64,000 bases of DNA from Sulfitobacter sp. W027 (GTDB taxonomy: Bacteria; Pseudomonadota; Alphaproteobacteria; Rhodobacterales; Rhodobacteraceae). The DNA lies in contig NZ_CP083564.1 of NCBI RefSeq assembly GCF_025143985.1, positions 1,117,501 to 1,181,500 on the forward strand, read 5' to 3'. Shown one piece after another: positions 47,898 through 57,708 of the stretch (positions within the stretch are counted from its first letter, which is position 1; every line of letters starts with the position of its first letter). The notes under the pieces were generated by a model. The model made no database searches and had not been told where the DNA came from. It saw only the letters and a list, made by a program, of their open reading frames with translations. The position numbers were made by a program, and so were the translations under genes.

Positions 47898-47917
47898 GCA
47901 TGGCCTTCGGGCCATGC
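47898..47917 (+). terminator. UUCG-tetraloop hairpin after the barrel gene
   Basis: GCATGGCC (47898-47905), loop TTCG, GGCCATGC (47910-47917): a perfect eight-base stem closed by a stable UUCG loop, 35 bases after the stop. There is no T tract, so termination is uncertain; mRNA 3'-end protection is also possible. Confidence 0.5.
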
Positions 47918-48113
47918 CATCGGCTTCCAATTAGAACAACTGTTCTACCATCGCCCCCAAACCAGCAAACCGTTTCTTTGATGTGGTAGTGCAGCAATTT
48001 TGCACCGTTTCACGTAGCGGTTTGCTTGTACTATTGCTGCGCGCGCGCTATCGCTCTGACTAACAAAGTTGCGCCAAAGCGGCGTAACGGGCCAGCAAAG
48101 GGGGACTCTTGGT

Positions 48114-49688
48114 TTGAAGATCGGGACACCAAAGGAAATATTTGAGGGCGAAAACCGGGTCGCGATGACGCCGGAAAGCGCGCAGCAACTGCAAAAGCTT
48201 GGGCATACATGCGTCATCGAAACCGGTGCCGGCGCGGCTGCGGGTTTCGACGATGCCGCCTATGAGGCCGCGGGCGTTGAGGTGGTAAACACCGCCGCCG
48301 CTCTCTACAAGGCTGCTGATGTGGTCGCCAAGGTGCGCCCGCCGTCCGAGGCCGAGGTCAAGCGCCTGCGCGCGGGCCAGACGCTGATCTCCATGTTCAA
48401 TCCCGCCGGCAACACCGAGCTGATGGAGGCCGCCGCCAAGAAGGGCGCGACCGTCATGGCGATGGATATGGTGCCGCGCATCAGCCGCGCCCAGAAGATG
48501 GACGCGCTGTCGTCCATGGCGAATATCGCGGGCTACCGCGCGGTGATCGAAGCGGGCAACAACTTTGGCCGTTTCTTCACCGGGCAGATCACTGCGGCGG
48601 GCAAGGTGCCGCCTGCGAAGGTTCTGGTCGTTGGCGCGGGCGTTGCGGGCCTTGCGGCCATCGGCACATCGACCTCATTGGGTGCCATCACACTTGCCTT
48701 CGACGTGCGCCCTGAAGTGGCCGAACAGGTCGAATCGATGGGCGCCGAGTTTGTCTATCTCGACTTCGAGGAAGAGCAGGCCGATGGCTCCGCCTCAGGC
48801 GGCTACGCCTCTGTTTCCTCGCCGGAATTCCGCGAAGCGCAATTGGCTAAGTTCCGCGAACTCGCCCCCGATGTGGACATCGTCATCACCACGGCGCTGA
48901 TCCCCAACCGCGAAGCGCCAGAGCTTTGGACCGAAGACATGGTCGCGGCGATGAAGCCGGGCTCTGTCATCGTTGACCTTGCGGCGGAAAAGGGCGGCAA
49001 CTGTAAGCTGACCAAGATGGACGAGAAGATCGTCACCGACAACGGTGTCACGATCATCGGTTACACCGATTTCCCCTCGCGCATGGCGACGCAGGCTTCG
49101 ACGCTCTATTCCACTAACATCCGCCACCTGATGACGGATCTGACGCCCGAAAAAGACGGTGTCATTAACCACGATATGGAAGATGACGTGATCCGTGGGG
49201 CAACCATCACCCACGAGAAAGCGGTCACCTTCCCACCACCTCCGCCCAAGGTTGCGGCCATCGCGGCAGCGCCGAAGAAGGAAAAGGTCAAGGAAAAGAC
49301 CCCCGAAGAGAAGCGCGCCGACGAACTGGCGGCTTTCAAAGCGCAGACGAAGAACCAGGTCACACTGCTGGCCGTGGGTGCGGCAGTGTTGCTGGGTGTG
49401 GGCCTTGTGGCGCCCGCCAGCTTCATGCAGCACTTCATCGTTTTTGTATTGGCGGTCTTTGTCGGTTTCCAAGTGATTTGGGGCGTGGCGCACAGCCTGC
49501 ATACGCCGCTGATGGCGGTGACCAACGCGATCTCTTCGATCATCATTCTGGGCGCGCTGATGCAGATCGGCTCGAACTCGGCATTGGTGATTATTCTTGC
49601 TGCTCTGTCGGTCTTCATGTGTGGGATCAACATCTTTGGCGGCTTCCTCGTGACACGGCGCATGCTCGCCATGTTCCAGAAATCCTGA
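48114..49688 (+). CDS. pntA: NAD(P) transhydrogenase subunit alpha
   Basis: Alpha subunit of the proton-translocating transhydrogenase that makes NADPH from NADH using the proton gradient. The 524 residues have the NAD(H)-binding domain I ([22 protein letters not shown] start; [14 protein letters not shown]), a charged hinge ([16 protein letters not shown]) and four C-terminal membrane helices. The start is a TTG: GGGGG (48100-48104) lies nine bases upstream and the family N-terminus begins there. A TTG 45 bases earlier is less likely. pntB follows after 13 bases. Confidence 0.94.
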   Translation: MKIGTPKEIFEGENRVAMTPESAQQLQKLGHTCVIETGAGAAAGFDDAAYEAAGVEVVNTAAALYKAADVVAKVRPPSEAEVKRLRAGQTLISMFNPAGNTELMEAAAKKGATVMAMDMVPRISRAQKMDALSSMANIAGYRAVIEAGNNFGRFFTGQITAAGKVPPAKVLVVGAGVAGLAAIGTSTSLGAITLAFDVRPEVAEQVESMGAEFVYLDFEEEQADGSASGGYASVSSPEFREAQLAKFRELAPDVDIVITTALIPNREAPELWTEDMVAAMKPGSVIVDLAAEKGGNCKLTKMDEKIVTDNGVTIIGYTDFPSRMATQASTLYSTNIRHLMTDLTPEKDGVINHDMEDDVIRGATITHEKAVTFPPPPPKVAAIAAAPKKEKVKEKTPEEKRADELAAFKAQTKNQVTLLAVGAAVLLGVGLVAPASFMQHFIVFVLAVFVGFQVIWGVAHSLHTPLMAVTNAISSIIILGALMQIGSNSALVIILAALSVFMCGINIFGGFLVTRRMLAMFQKS

Positions 49689-49701
49689 AGGAGCACGCAT
49701 T

Positions 49702-51135
49702 ATGGAATACGGATTTACGACAGCAGCCTATGTGGTTGCAGCGGTTCTCTTCATCCTCAGCTTGGGCGGTCTGTCGGGTCAGGAAAGCGCCAAACGCGCG
49801 GTATGGTACGGCATCGCAGGCATGGCGCTGGCGGTTATCGCCACGCTGATCGGGCCGGGGGCGGGGTTCTGGCTCCTCTCGCTGATCCTGATCGCGGCAG
49901 GCGGGGCCATCGGCTACCAACTGGCCACCCGCGTGCAGATGACGCAGATGCCCGAACTGGTCGCCGCGATGCACAGCCTTGTGGGCCTCGCGGCGGTTTT
50001 CGTTGGTTACAACGCCCATATCGAATTGGGCAATGTCATGGCGATGGACGAGGTGGCGCGCGCGTCAACCGAAGGCTTCGCCGCGCTCTTGGCGAAGAAG
50101 GACAGTGTTGAAATAGCAATCCTGCGGGTTGAACTGGTCCTCGGCATCTTCATTGGTGCCGTGACCTTCACCGGCTCGGTCATCGCCTATGGCAAGCTGG
50201 CAGGGCGGGTGAGCTCTGCTGCGACGAAACTGCCGGGCGGTCATATGCTGAACGCTGCTGCCGCTGCGATCTCCTTGATCTGTCTGATCTGGTACTTCAA
50301 CACCGGGGGCTTCCTGCCGCTGTTCGTGCTGACGCTGGCCGCACTCTTCATCGGCTATCACCTGATCATGGGCATCGGCGGTGCCGACATGCCAGTCGTC
50401 GTGTCGATGCTCAACAGCTACTCCGGCTGGGCCGCAGCGGCGATTGGCTTCTCGCTTGGCAACGATCTGCTGATCGTGGTCGGCGCGTTGGTCGGCTCTT
50501 CGGGGGCGATCCTGAGCTACATCATGTGTAAGGCGATGAACCGTTCGTTCGTCAGCGTTATCCTTGGCGGCTTTGGCGGGACCTCTGGCCCGGCAAGGGA
50601 AGTCGAGGGCGAGCAGGTGGCGATCGAGGCCGACGGTGTCGCACAGGCGCTCAACGAGGCCGACAGTGTCATCATCATCCCCGGCTACGGCATGGCGGTG
50701 GCTCAGGCCCAAGGCGCGGTCAGCGAATTGGTCAAGAAGCTGCGTGCCAAGGGCAAGAACGTCCGTTTCGCCATCCACCCGGTGGCGGGCCGTCTGCCCG
50801 GGCACATGAACGTGCTGCTGGCCGAGGCCAAGGTGCCCTATGACATCGTGATGGAGATGGATGAGATCAACGATGATTTCCCCAACACCGACGTGGCGAT
50901 TGTCATTGGCTCCAACGACATCGTGAACCCTGCCGCTCAGGAAGACCCCAACAGCCCCATCGCTGGTATGCCGGTGCTGGAATGCTGGAAGGCCAAGACG
51001 GTCTTCGTCTCCAAGCGCGGGCAGGGCACGGGCTATTCGGGGATCGAGAACCCGCTGTTCTTCAAGGAAAACACGCGGATGTTCTACGGTGATGCGAAAG
51101 CCAGCCTTGATAAACTGCTGCCACTGATCGACTAA
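49702..51135 (+). CDS. pntB: NAD(P) transhydrogenase subunit beta
   Basis: Beta subunit of the transhydrogenase: about eight or nine membrane helices, then the NADP(H)-binding domain III (about 300-477) with [31 protein letters not shown] and the [16 protein letters not shown] signature. The 477-residue length is normal. GAAGGAG is well spaced before the ATG and lies over the pntA stop, so the two are a tight operon. It is followed by several inverted repeats. Confidence 0.97.
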   Translation: MEYGFTTAAYVVAAVLFILSLGGLSGQESAKRAVWYGIAGMALAVIATLIGPGAGFWLLSLILIAAGGAIGYQLATRVQMTQMPELVAAMHSLVGLAAVFVGYNAHIELGNVMAMDEVARASTEGFAALLAKKDSVEIAILRVELVLGIFIGAVTFTGSVIAYGKLAGRVSSAATKLPGGHMLNAAAAAISLICLIWYFNTGGFLPLFVLTLAALFIGYHLIMGIGGADMPVVVSMLNSYSGWAAAAIGFSLGNDLLIVVGALVGSSGAILSYIMCKAMNRSFVSVILGGFGGTSGPAREVEGEQVAIEADGVAQALNEADSVIIIPGYGMAVAQAQGAVSELVKKLRAKGKNVRFAIHPVAGRLPGHMNVLLAEAKVPYDIVMEMDEINDDFPNTDVAIVIGSNDIVNPAAQEDPNSPIAGMPVLECWKAKTVFVSKRGQGTGYSGIENPLFFKENTRMFYGDAKASLDKLLPLID

Positions 51136-51182
51136 TCGTTTTCTTTAAAAGAAAACGACCGGGAATTTTTAAAAAATTCCCG
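51136..51182. repeat. Twin 23-base palindromes after pntB
   Basis: Two consecutive perfect inverted repeats have the same 11-1-11 plan. The first is TCGTTTTCTTT-A-AAAGAAAACGA (51136-51158). The second is CGGGAATTTTT-A-AAAAATTCCCG (51160-51182). They begin at the base after the pntB stop. Both are A/T-rich in the centre and have no T tract after them. They may be 3'-end stabilisers or copies of a family of intergenic repeats; no other copy was found by eye in this window. Confidence 0.6.
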
Positions 51183-51195
51183 ACCTATACATCTT

Positions 51196-51230
51196 AAACG
51201 CCCCGCCAGAAACGGTGGGGCGTTTGCCGT
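51196..51230 (+). terminator. Likely pntAB terminator
   Basis: A 12-base stem (51196-51207 with 51214-51225; AAACGCCCC and GGGGCGTTT plus inner GCC/GGT) with a six-base loop, followed by GCCGTTTCT. It is the strongest stem after pntB. A 3' T-rich run is only partial. Confidence 0.6.
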
Positions 51231-51353
51231 TTCTATGGGCGGTATACGTCGGTACACATTAAGTATATGAAAACATGTCATTTTTTATCTGTTCATTGGC
51301 GCCTTTGGCGCTATTCTCTCCGGAACATGACATCTTAAGCAGCGGACCCCGCC

Positions 51354-52622
51354 ATGGCCCCGATCAAAGACCATCCCCAGCGGCTTGCCCTCACCGGTGA
51401 AATGCACGCGCGCCCCTTCCCGCAGCTTTCGGCCCCTTCGCGGGTTGCGTTTCTGGCGGTGAAGCTGGCCCCGGGCGCAGTTGCACAGGGGGAGCTGAAT
51501 GCTCTCTTGGCCCACTACGGCGCGCCGCGGGCGGATGCAGAAGCGACGCATTACTATGGCGAGATGGGACGTTTCACCCTGAAATGGGAGCAGCATACGG
51601 AATTCGTCACCTATACGGTGATTGCCCCTGCTGGCCGCTCTGCGCCTTTTGCCGCGTCGGATTTCGATGCCTTTCCCGATGATTGGTTGTCAGAGATACA
51701 GGGCGAACGGATCACATCGGCGCTGCTGGCAGTTTTGCCGAAATCCACGGTGGATGAGGAGATTGCAGACCACCTGCAAGACTGGTTCGTACCGGAAAGC
51801 CTCGCCGTGGCTGAGGTGCTGGACGGCGCGGCGGTGGTGGCCAGCGATTTCCGCATTGATCCCGCGGGGCATCTGCGGCTGGCGCTCTTTACCGATGCCG
51901 CGACCGGGCAGCGGCGGATCGGGCGGATCGTGCAGCGGCTGTGCGAGATTGAGACCTATAAGGCGATGTCGATGCTGGGCTTCATGCAGGCGCGAGAAAT
52001 GGCAACGGCGCTGAATGATCTGGATGGGCAGCTCTCCACCCTCATGGAGGCCATGCGCAGCGGGGCGGGCACGGCAGCGGAAGAGACTTTGCACGCGCTC
52101 TTGGACGTATCGGTGGCACTTGAGGCGCTGACCGCCGAGACGGCCTATCGTTTTGCCGCAACAGGTGCGTATGAGGCGATTGTCTATGAGCGTATCTCTG
52201 CCCTGCGCGAGGCGCGTTTCATGGGGCGGCAGGGCTTTGGAGAGTTTATGATGCGCCGCTATGCCCCTGCGATGCGCACGGTCAAATCGACCGAAACGCG
52301 GCTGCAAACCATTGCCGCCCGCGCGCTGCGGGCTGCGGAGCTTTTGCGCACGCGGGTGGATGTGGAACGCTCGGCCCAGAACCAAGCGATCCTTGCCAGC
52401 ATGGACCGGCGGGCCGACCTGCAACTCAGGCTGCAGCATACGGTTGAGGGGCTGTCAGTGGTGGCAATCAGCTACTACGCGGTGTCACTGGTGGGCTATC
52501 TGCTCTACCCGCTGGCCGAGCCTTTGGGGGTCAGCAAAGGGCTGCTGACCGCCCTTGTCACTCTGCCGGTTGTACTTGGCGTGTGGTGGACCCTGCGCCG
52601 TTTGCGGCGGAAGATCGGCTAA
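51354..52622 (+). CDS. DUF3422 membrane-anchored protein
   Basis: A 422-residue protein matching DUF3422: it opens with HPQRLALTGEMHARPFPQL, has an alpha/beta N-terminal half, a long helical central region (about 200-370) and two membrane helices at the C-terminus (about 365-385 and 394-410) before a basic end. The family is found in proteobacteria and its function is unknown. No signal peptide is present, so the bulk should be cytoplasmic. Its 3' end overlaps the convergent YeeE gene by 65 bases. Confidence 0.87.
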   Translation: MAPIKDHPQRLALTGEMHARPFPQLSAPSRVAFLAVKLAPGAVAQGELNALLAHYGAPRADAEATHYYGEMGRFTLKWEQHTEFVTYTVIAPAGRSAPFAASDFDAFPDDWLSEIQGERITSALLAVLPKSTVDEEIADHLQDWFVPESLAVAEVLDGAAVVASDFRIDPAGHLRLALFTDAATGQRRIGRIVQRLCEIETYKAMSMLGFMQAREMATALNDLDGQLSTLMEAMRSGAGTAAEETLHALLDVSVALEALTAETAYRFAATGAYEAIVYERISALREARFMGRQGFGEFMMRRYAPAMRTVKSTETRLQTIAARALRAAELLRTRVDVERSAQNQAILASMDRRADLQLRLQHTVEGLSVVAISYYAVSLVGYLLYPLAEPLGVSKGLLTALVTLPVVLGVWWTLRRLRRKIG

Positions 52623-53631
52623 GCAGCGCCTGCATGGTCAGACCGCCCAATGCGATCATCACGATAGCCTCTATCGCCGCAACCGAAAGCGTGGGGACAC
52701 CCGACAGACCTGCGCCCAAGGTGCAGCCGCCGGCCAGCACACCGCCTACGCCCATCATGGCTGCGCCGGTCAGGTAGCGTCCGGTTTGGCGCGGGGCGTC
52801 AAAACTCTGCCAATGGAACTCACGCGCGATGAGGCTGGCGATCAGCGCGCCGACAAAGACGCCGCCCAAAAGCCCGGTACCGAAGCCTGCGGGGATGGAA
52901 CTGCTGACGATGGTCCAGAATAGGGTGTCGGCGGAAGGCGACGTGAAGCTGAGGCTCTCCATTGCGATCGGATCGAACTCATCCAGCAGGATGTACCCGG
53001 TACCGACCCAAGCGGCAGGGACCAAAAGCCCGATCAAAGCGGCCATCACCAGCTGCCCCGGACGGTTGCCCGAGCGCAGCGCATAGGCCAGCGCCGCCAC
53101 AGCAATCAAACCGCCCCAAATCAGCGCGCCGCCGGGCAGGGTGGCAAGGCTCACGCTCTCCCCCATATCGACAGTCACCGAGCCGAGAGCCACGCGGAGC
53201 GGTGCTAACACACCTTTCAGCGTCGCATGGGCTACCACGGCAAAGACCAGCACCACCAGCGCAGCACGGAGGTTCCCGCCGCCGGTTAGCACCGTCAGCC
53301 GCGAGATGCAGCCGCGTGTCAGGACCATGCCCGCGCCGAACAGCAAGCCGCCGATGGCAATCGCTAAGAACGGCACTTCAGACGCCATGAAACGATGTGC
53401 ATCAAAGTTGATCCACCCGGCGGCCACGGCGGCTTGGGTGCCGATCACCGCCAGCGCCAGCGCGGTCAGCCAGACGCCGAGCGCTTGGCGTCGGTCTTCG
53501 CCCACAAGGCTGCGACGGAAGCAAAAGCGCGTGCGCTGTGCCAACACGCCAAACGCCAGCCCGATGAAAGCCGCCAGTAGAACGGACGCCTCTTTTGCTG
53601 TCGTCTCTTCAAAGCCGAAAGACTCAAACAT
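52558..53631 (-). CDS. YeeE/YedE-family transporter, probable thiosulfate or sulfur-compound uptake
   Basis: A 357-residue membrane protein with about nine to ten helices. It has exactly three cysteines, C37 (FCFRRS), C108 (TRGCISRL) and C303 (AGGCTLGAG), matching the three functional cysteines of the characterised thiosulfate transporter YeeE/TsuA. I chose the start MFESFGFEE; the frame is open another 52 codons, but that stretch lacks a helix or Shine-Dalgarno support. The tail is low-complexity and overlaps the convergent DUF3422 gene. No TusA partner gene is adjacent. Confidence 0.87.
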   Translation of the reverse strand: MFESFGFEETTAKEASVLLAAFIGLAFGVLAQRTRFCFRRSLVGEDRRQALGVWLTALALAVIGTQAAVAAGWINFDAHRFMASEVPFLAIAIGGLLFGAGMVLTRGCISRLTVLTGGGNLRAALVVLVFAVVAHATLKGVLAPLRVALGSVTVDMGESVSLATLPGGALIWGGLIAVAALAYALRSGNRPGQLVMAALIGLLVPAAWVGTGYILLDEFDPIAMESLSFTSPSADTLFWTIVSSSIPAGFGTGLLGGVFVGALIASLIAREFHWQSFDAPRQTGRYLTGAAMMGVGGVLAGGCTLGAGLSGVPTLSVAAIEAIVMIALGGLTMQALLSRSSAANGAGSTTRQVQPAE

Positions 53632-53783
53632 CGCGAAAACTCTCGAAAACGGAAGTATTTCCCATCTGGAGCGGATGGGGGTCACAATCAAGTGAAAGCT
53701 GACGTTGGGGTCACCAGCGCCAGCGGAATTTATTCTGTTTTGATGGAAAAAGCGGCGACGCTGTTCACCCTGCGTCAAGGGGC

Positions 53784-53820
53784 GCAAAACAACTGGCCCC
53801 CGCGCAGTCGAGCGGGGGCC
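53784..53820 (-). terminator. Terminator of the leftward ABC transporter operon
   Basis: GGCCCCCGC (53795-53803) pairs with GCGGGGGCC (53812-53820) around an eight-base loop, 18 bases past the last stop. On the minus strand it is followed by AGTTGTTTTG, an acceptable T-rich run. Confidence 0.7.
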
Positions 53821-53838
53821 GGTCGGTCCTTATTTCGC

Positions 53839-54837
53839 TCAGCGTCCGCGAATGCGCGGATCAAGCGCGTCGCGCAGGCCATCGCCAAGGTAGTTCACCG
53901 CCAGCACCGTCAGCGAGATGGCGATGCCGGGCAGCATTACCCGCTCGGGGAACTCCTGCATCCGGTCCACTGCGTCGGCCAGTTGCTTGCCCCATGTCGG
54001 GAAGTCCGAGGGGAAGCCGACGCCCAGAAAGCTCAGCGCGCTTTCGGTGATGATCGCCGTGGCCAGACCTAGCGTGGCCGAAACCATGATGGGCGAGATC
54101 ACGTTGGGCAACAGGTGCCGGCGGATAATCTTGCCCGGCGTGGTCCCGATGGAGCGGGCGGCGAGGATGAACTCGCGCTCTTTCAGGGCGAGGATGTCGC
54201 CGCGCACGATCCGCGCCGTTTGCATCCATGAGGTCAGGCTGATGACCGAAACGATGAGGATGAACATGCCGCCCTCGGGGCCGAACTGAGACCGCAGCGG
54301 TTGCCCAAAGAGCGTCACGGCCAAGAGCACCAATGGCAGAATTGGCAGGCTGAGGATCAGGTCAGTGAAGCGCATCAACCAGAAGTCCATGCGCTTGAAG
54401 AAGCCCGAAAGCACGCCGATTGCGGTACCAATAACCAATGCCAGCGCCATGGCCATCCAGCCCACCGCCATCGACACGCGCCCGCCAAAGAGCATCTGCG
54501 CAAGGATGTCGCGGCCCAGTTGGTCGGTGCCGAGCGGGTGGATCCAACCCGCCTTGGCGTCCCCGTCCCAGAGGAGCGTATAGATCGGCCGCCAGTCCTT
54601 GTTGCGAATGTCCAGCTTCTTGGCGTCAATGTCCCAGATATAGGGGCCAAAGATCACCGCAAGCGTGATGAAGATCAGGAAGGAGCCGCCAAAGAGCGCA
54701 CCCTTGTGCTTGCGGAACTGGTCCCAGACATCGCGCCATTGGCTGCGCGGCGGCTTTTGCGGGCCCTTGTCTTGCAGGGCTTTCATGAACTCCAGATCGG
54801 CTTCGATTGGGCTGGCGGGAATGGGTTGCTCAGTCAT
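53839..54837 (-). CDS. Peptide/oligopeptide ABC transporter permease (OppC/DppC type)
   Basis: A 332-residue inner-membrane permease. The N-terminal cytoplasmic part is about 50 residues, followed by one helix, a periplasmic loop (HPLGTDQLGRDILAQMLFGGR, the OppC hallmark) and five further helices. The cytoplasmic EAA loop (EREFILAARSIGTTPGKIIRRHLLPN) contacts the ATPase. The ATG overlaps the end of the preceding permease by eight bases. A TTG six codons upstream is an alternative start. Last gene of the operon. Confidence 0.93.
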   Translation of the reverse strand: MTEQPIPASPIEADLEFMKALQDKGPQKPPRSQWRDVWDQFRKHKGALFGGSFLIFITLAVIFGPYIWDIDAKKLDIRNKDWRPIYTLLWDGDAKAGWIHPLGTDQLGRDILAQMLFGGRVSMAVGWMAMALALVIGTAIGVLSGFFKRMDFWLMRFTDLILSLPILPLVLLAVTLFGQPLRSQFGPEGGMFILIVSVISLTSWMQTARIVRGDILALKEREFILAARSIGTTPGKIIRRHLLPNVISPIMVSATLGLATAIITESALSFLGVGFPSDFPTWGKQLADAVDRMQEFPERVMLPGIAISLTVLAVNYLGDGLRDALDPRIRGR

Positions 54838-55867
54838 AACGGATCCTCGGGTCAAGCAGGCCGTACAGGATATCTGCGATCAGGTTGAACAGGACGATCA
54901 ACACCGCAAAGATGAAGGTAAGGGTCATGACCATCGGCAGGTCATTGGCGCGCAGCGCGGTCAGCAGTAGCTGACCAATGCCGTTCACTTTAAAGACGTT
55001 TTCGGTAATGATCGCGCCACCGAAAATGGCGGGCATGCCGAGCGCGATGACGGTGACCACAGGGATCATCGAGTTGCGCAGCACGTGGACCATGACCACA
55101 ACGCTTTCTTTCAAACCCTTGGCGCGGGCGGTTCGCACATAGTCTTGGTTGAGGTTGTCCAGCATCGCCCCGCGCATGTAGCGGCTGATCTGCGCCGTGG
55201 TCTGCAGCGCCAGCACCATGACGGGCATAATCATCTGCATGAACTGCACTTTAAAGCTGGCCCAGTCGTTCACCACATGGGTGGTGTCATAGATCGACGG
55301 AAGCCAGCCTAGCGTAACCGAGAAGATCACGATCAACAGCGGGCCGGTGAAAAAGGGCGGGATCGAAAAGCCGACCATGGTGATGAATGTCCCGGCCTGA
55401 TCGAAGACCGAGTAATGGCGGTAGGCAGAATAGATGCCAATCGGGATGGCGATAACGATGCCCACGATATAGGCCAGCCCCACGACCCAGAGGGTCTGCG
55501 GCATCCGTTGGATCACGATGTCCATCACCGGGGAGCGGGTCTGCCAAGAGATCACGCGCAGCTTACCGTCTGACAGGTTGGTGTCAGGCAGCCAGCCAAA
55601 CAGGGCAGAGCGGTTGGTCAGATAGTCGATGAAGACCTGCGGCTCGATCCAGAAGACCTGCACGAGCCATTTCCAGTACTGGATGTAGATCGGTTGCCCA
55701 AGGCCAAGCGCCTCGCGCATCTTTTCTTTCACTTCAGGCGGGACCGTCAGCGGCACTTGCGCCATCGGGTCGCCGGGGGCGAGTTGCAGCAGCAGGAAAA
55801 TCACCAGGCTGATAAACAAAAGCGTCGGGATCGACAAAAGAAGTCGTCGGATGGTGAAGGTCAACAT
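54830..55867 (-). CDS. Peptide/oligopeptide ABC transporter permease (OppB/DppB type)
   Basis: A 345-residue permease with six helices. The first helix and LAPGDP motif (LLQLAPGDPMA) are typical of OppB/DppB. The EAA-type loop is near DYVRTARAKGLKESVVVMVHVLRN. It lies between the binding protein gene and the second permease, which it overlaps by eight bases. A 119-base gap containing a hairpin separates it from the binding protein gene upstream. Confidence 0.94.
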   Translation of the reverse strand: MLTFTIRRLLLSIPTLLFISLVIFLLLQLAPGDPMAQVPLTVPPEVKEKMREALGLGQPIYIQYWKWLVQVFWIEPQVFIDYLTNRSALFGWLPDTNLSDGKLRVISWQTRSPVMDIVIQRMPQTLWVVGLAYIVGIVIAIPIGIYSAYRHYSVFDQAGTFITMVGFSIPPFFTGPLLIVIFSVTLGWLPSIYDTTHVVNDWASFKVQFMQMIMPVMVLALQTTAQISRYMRGAMLDNLNQDYVRTARAKGLKESVVVMVHVLRNSMIPVVTVIALGMPAIFGGAIITENVFKVNGIGQLLLTALRANDLPMVMTLTFIFAVLIVLFNLIADILYGLLDPRIRYD

Positions 55868-55954
55868 GGGCGTCGCCTTTGTAAGTCAGTCTGTGAGGGG
55901 GTGGGGGCGAGAGGGGGGCGTGCGGATGTCGCACACCCCCGAAGGTCGGTGAAG

Positions 55955-55978
55955 AGAGGCGCAGCGTGCCGCGCCTCT
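55955..55978 (-). terminator. Intercistronic hairpin between binding protein and permease genes
   Basis: AGAGGCGC (55955-55962) pairs with GCGCCTCT (55971-55978) around eight bases, nine bases after the binding protein stop. There is no real T tract on the minus strand. It probably protects the 3' end of the binding protein mRNA or gives partial termination, so that more binding protein than permease is made. Confidence 0.5.
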
Positions 55979-55986
55979 GTCTCAGA

Positions 55987-57708
55987 TCACTCTTTCATGC
56001 GGTACCAATCGGCGGCATTCCACAGCTCGGAGTCCCATGTGTTCAGCACGACACCACCAAGAGTATTGGCAGCAGCCGAGACGCGACCACGGTCAACCAG
56101 CGGCAGGATCGAGTAGGTGTCTTTGGTCAGCATGTCGTTCAGCTTTTTGGCCAGTTCGCCACGCTTTTCCATTTCGCCGGTGCGGCCCAGTTCGGCCACC
56201 ATGGTGTCATACTCTTCGTCACAGAAGCGGTTGATATTCTCACCCTGCCACTGTGTTTCCGGGCTTGGGAACTTGGCGCAGGTCCGCTGGGCAAGGTAGC
56301 TTTGCGGGTCGGTGCCATCGAAGTTGTTGGCGTACATTTCAACGTCTGCATAGAAACGCTGGAACGTGTCGGTCGAACCGGGGTCACCACCGAAGAAGAC
56401 CGAAGAGTCGATGTTGCGCAATTCGGTTTCAACACCGATCTGGCTCCACCAATCCTTGATCAGCGCTTGGAAGTCCTGACGCACGGCGTTGGTCGAAGTC
56501 TGGTACAGCAGCGCCAGTTTCTTGCCGTCTTTGTCACGCACACCGTCGCCATCTGTGTCGGTCCAGCCCGCTTCGTCTAAGAGCGCCTTGGCGCCTTCGA
56601 TGTCTTGGGTAAGACAGTCAGTGTTGTCAGAGGCGTAAAGCTCAGGTGCAGGCACCATGTTGCAGGTCGCGCGACCGGCTTGGCCGTAGCCAACTTCCAC
56701 CAGCAGTTCGCGGTCAATCGCCATGGAAAGCGCGCGGCGGACTTTCTCATCGCTAAGGATCGGGTGCGGGTGTTTGGCGGTCGAACGCTCGCCCTCGGGC
56801 AGGTCGGGGGAGGCGTCTGTCATGTTCAGCTCAAGACGCTCAACCAACGTGCCGAATGCCGACATGGGCTTGCCCTTGCCGCCTTCGGCCATCTTGGCGA
56901 TGACATCGGGGGCCAACTGCAGGTTCCAGGCATAGTCGAACTCACCTGTTTCCATCACGGCACGACCTGCGGCTGTCGCGTCGCCGCCGCCTTTGAAGGT
57001 CAGCGTGGCGAAGGCGGGTTTGCCAGCTTCGCGGAAGTTTTCGTTGGCAGCCATGGTGATCACGTCATTGGGACGGAATTCCGTGACGGTGAAAGGACCG
57101 GTGCCGATCGGATTAAAGTTGGCTTCGGTACACTCAGGTGCCTTGGCGCCCGTACAATCGGCGAACTGTGCCGCCTGAATGATCGGGGACTGGCCGCCCA
57201 TGAAGGGGCCGTAGGGGTTCGGCATCGGCTCGGAGAAGGTGACCTTAACCGTCTGGTCATCGACCACGTCGACCGAGGAGACGCCTTCGAATTTGGCCAG
57301 CTGCGCACAGCCGCCTTCGGGGTTCATGCAGTAATCGGCAGTGAACTTCACGTCATTGGCGGTAACCGGGGAGCCATCGGACCAGACAAGACCGTCTTTT
57401 AGCTTCCATGTGATGGTCTTGAGGTCTTCGCTCACGCCGCCGTTTTCCAGCGTCGGGATCTCTGTCGCCAGATAGGGGACCAGCGCGCCGGTCTCATCGT
57501 AGCGGCCAAGGGGTTCGAGGATCAGCGAGGAGGCTTCAACATCTTTTGTGCCGCTCGACAGATAGGGGTTCAGGATCGAAGGTGCCTGCCAATAGATAAT
57601 TTTGACTTCACCGTCGCGGCCGCGCTCGCCCTCATGGGCTTCGGCAAAGGCCATAGGGGCAAAAGCAGTCGATGCGACAGCCCCCATCAATAGGGTCTTC
57701 AATTTCAT
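55987..57708 (-). CDS. Peptide ABC transporter substrate-binding protein (SBP family 5)
   Basis: A 573-residue periplasmic binding protein with signal peptide (about 1-23, ending AFA). It has family features: LEPLGRYDETG, LKDGLVWSDGSPVTANDVKFTAD, DEKVRRALSMAIDRELLVEVGY and ALLDEAGW. The family binds peptides, opines, nickel or glycosides. The cargo cannot be read from sequence; the nearby M20 peptidases make peptides or N-acyl amino acids likely. First gene of the leftward operon, divergent from the ATPase gene. Confidence 0.93.
   Translation of the reverse strand: MKLKTLLMGAVASTAFAPMAFAEAHEGERGRDGEVKIIYWQAPSILNPYLSSGTKDVEASSLILEPLGRYDETGALVPYLATEIPTLENGGVSEDLKTITWKLKDGLVWSDGSPVTANDVKFTADYCMNPEGGCAQLAKFEGVSSVDVVDDQTVKVTFSEPMPNPYGPFMGGQSPIIQAAQFADCTGAKAPECTEANFNPIGTGPFTVTEFRPNDVITMAANENFREAGKPAFATLTFKGGGDATAAGRAVMETGEFDYAWNLQLAPDVIAKMAEGGKGKPMSAFGTLVERLELNMTDASPDLPEGERSTAKHPHPILSDEKVRRALSMAIDRELLVEVGYGQAGRATCNMVPAPELYASDNTDCLTQDIEGAKALLDEAGWTDTDGDGVRDKDGKKLALLYQTSTNAVRQDFQALIKDWWSQIGVETELRNIDSSVFFGGDPGSTDTFQRFYADVEMYANNFDGTDPQSYLAQRTCAKFPSPETQWQGENINRFCDEEYDTMVAELGRTGEMEKRGELAKKLNDMLTKDTYSILPLVDRGRVSAAANTLGGVVLNTWDSELWNAADWYRMKE

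Noticed and set aside
56605..57402. A 265-codon frame opposite the substrate-binding protein gene
   Set aside because: It is glycine- and histidine-rich shadow sequence; the binding protein with its signal peptide is the real gene.
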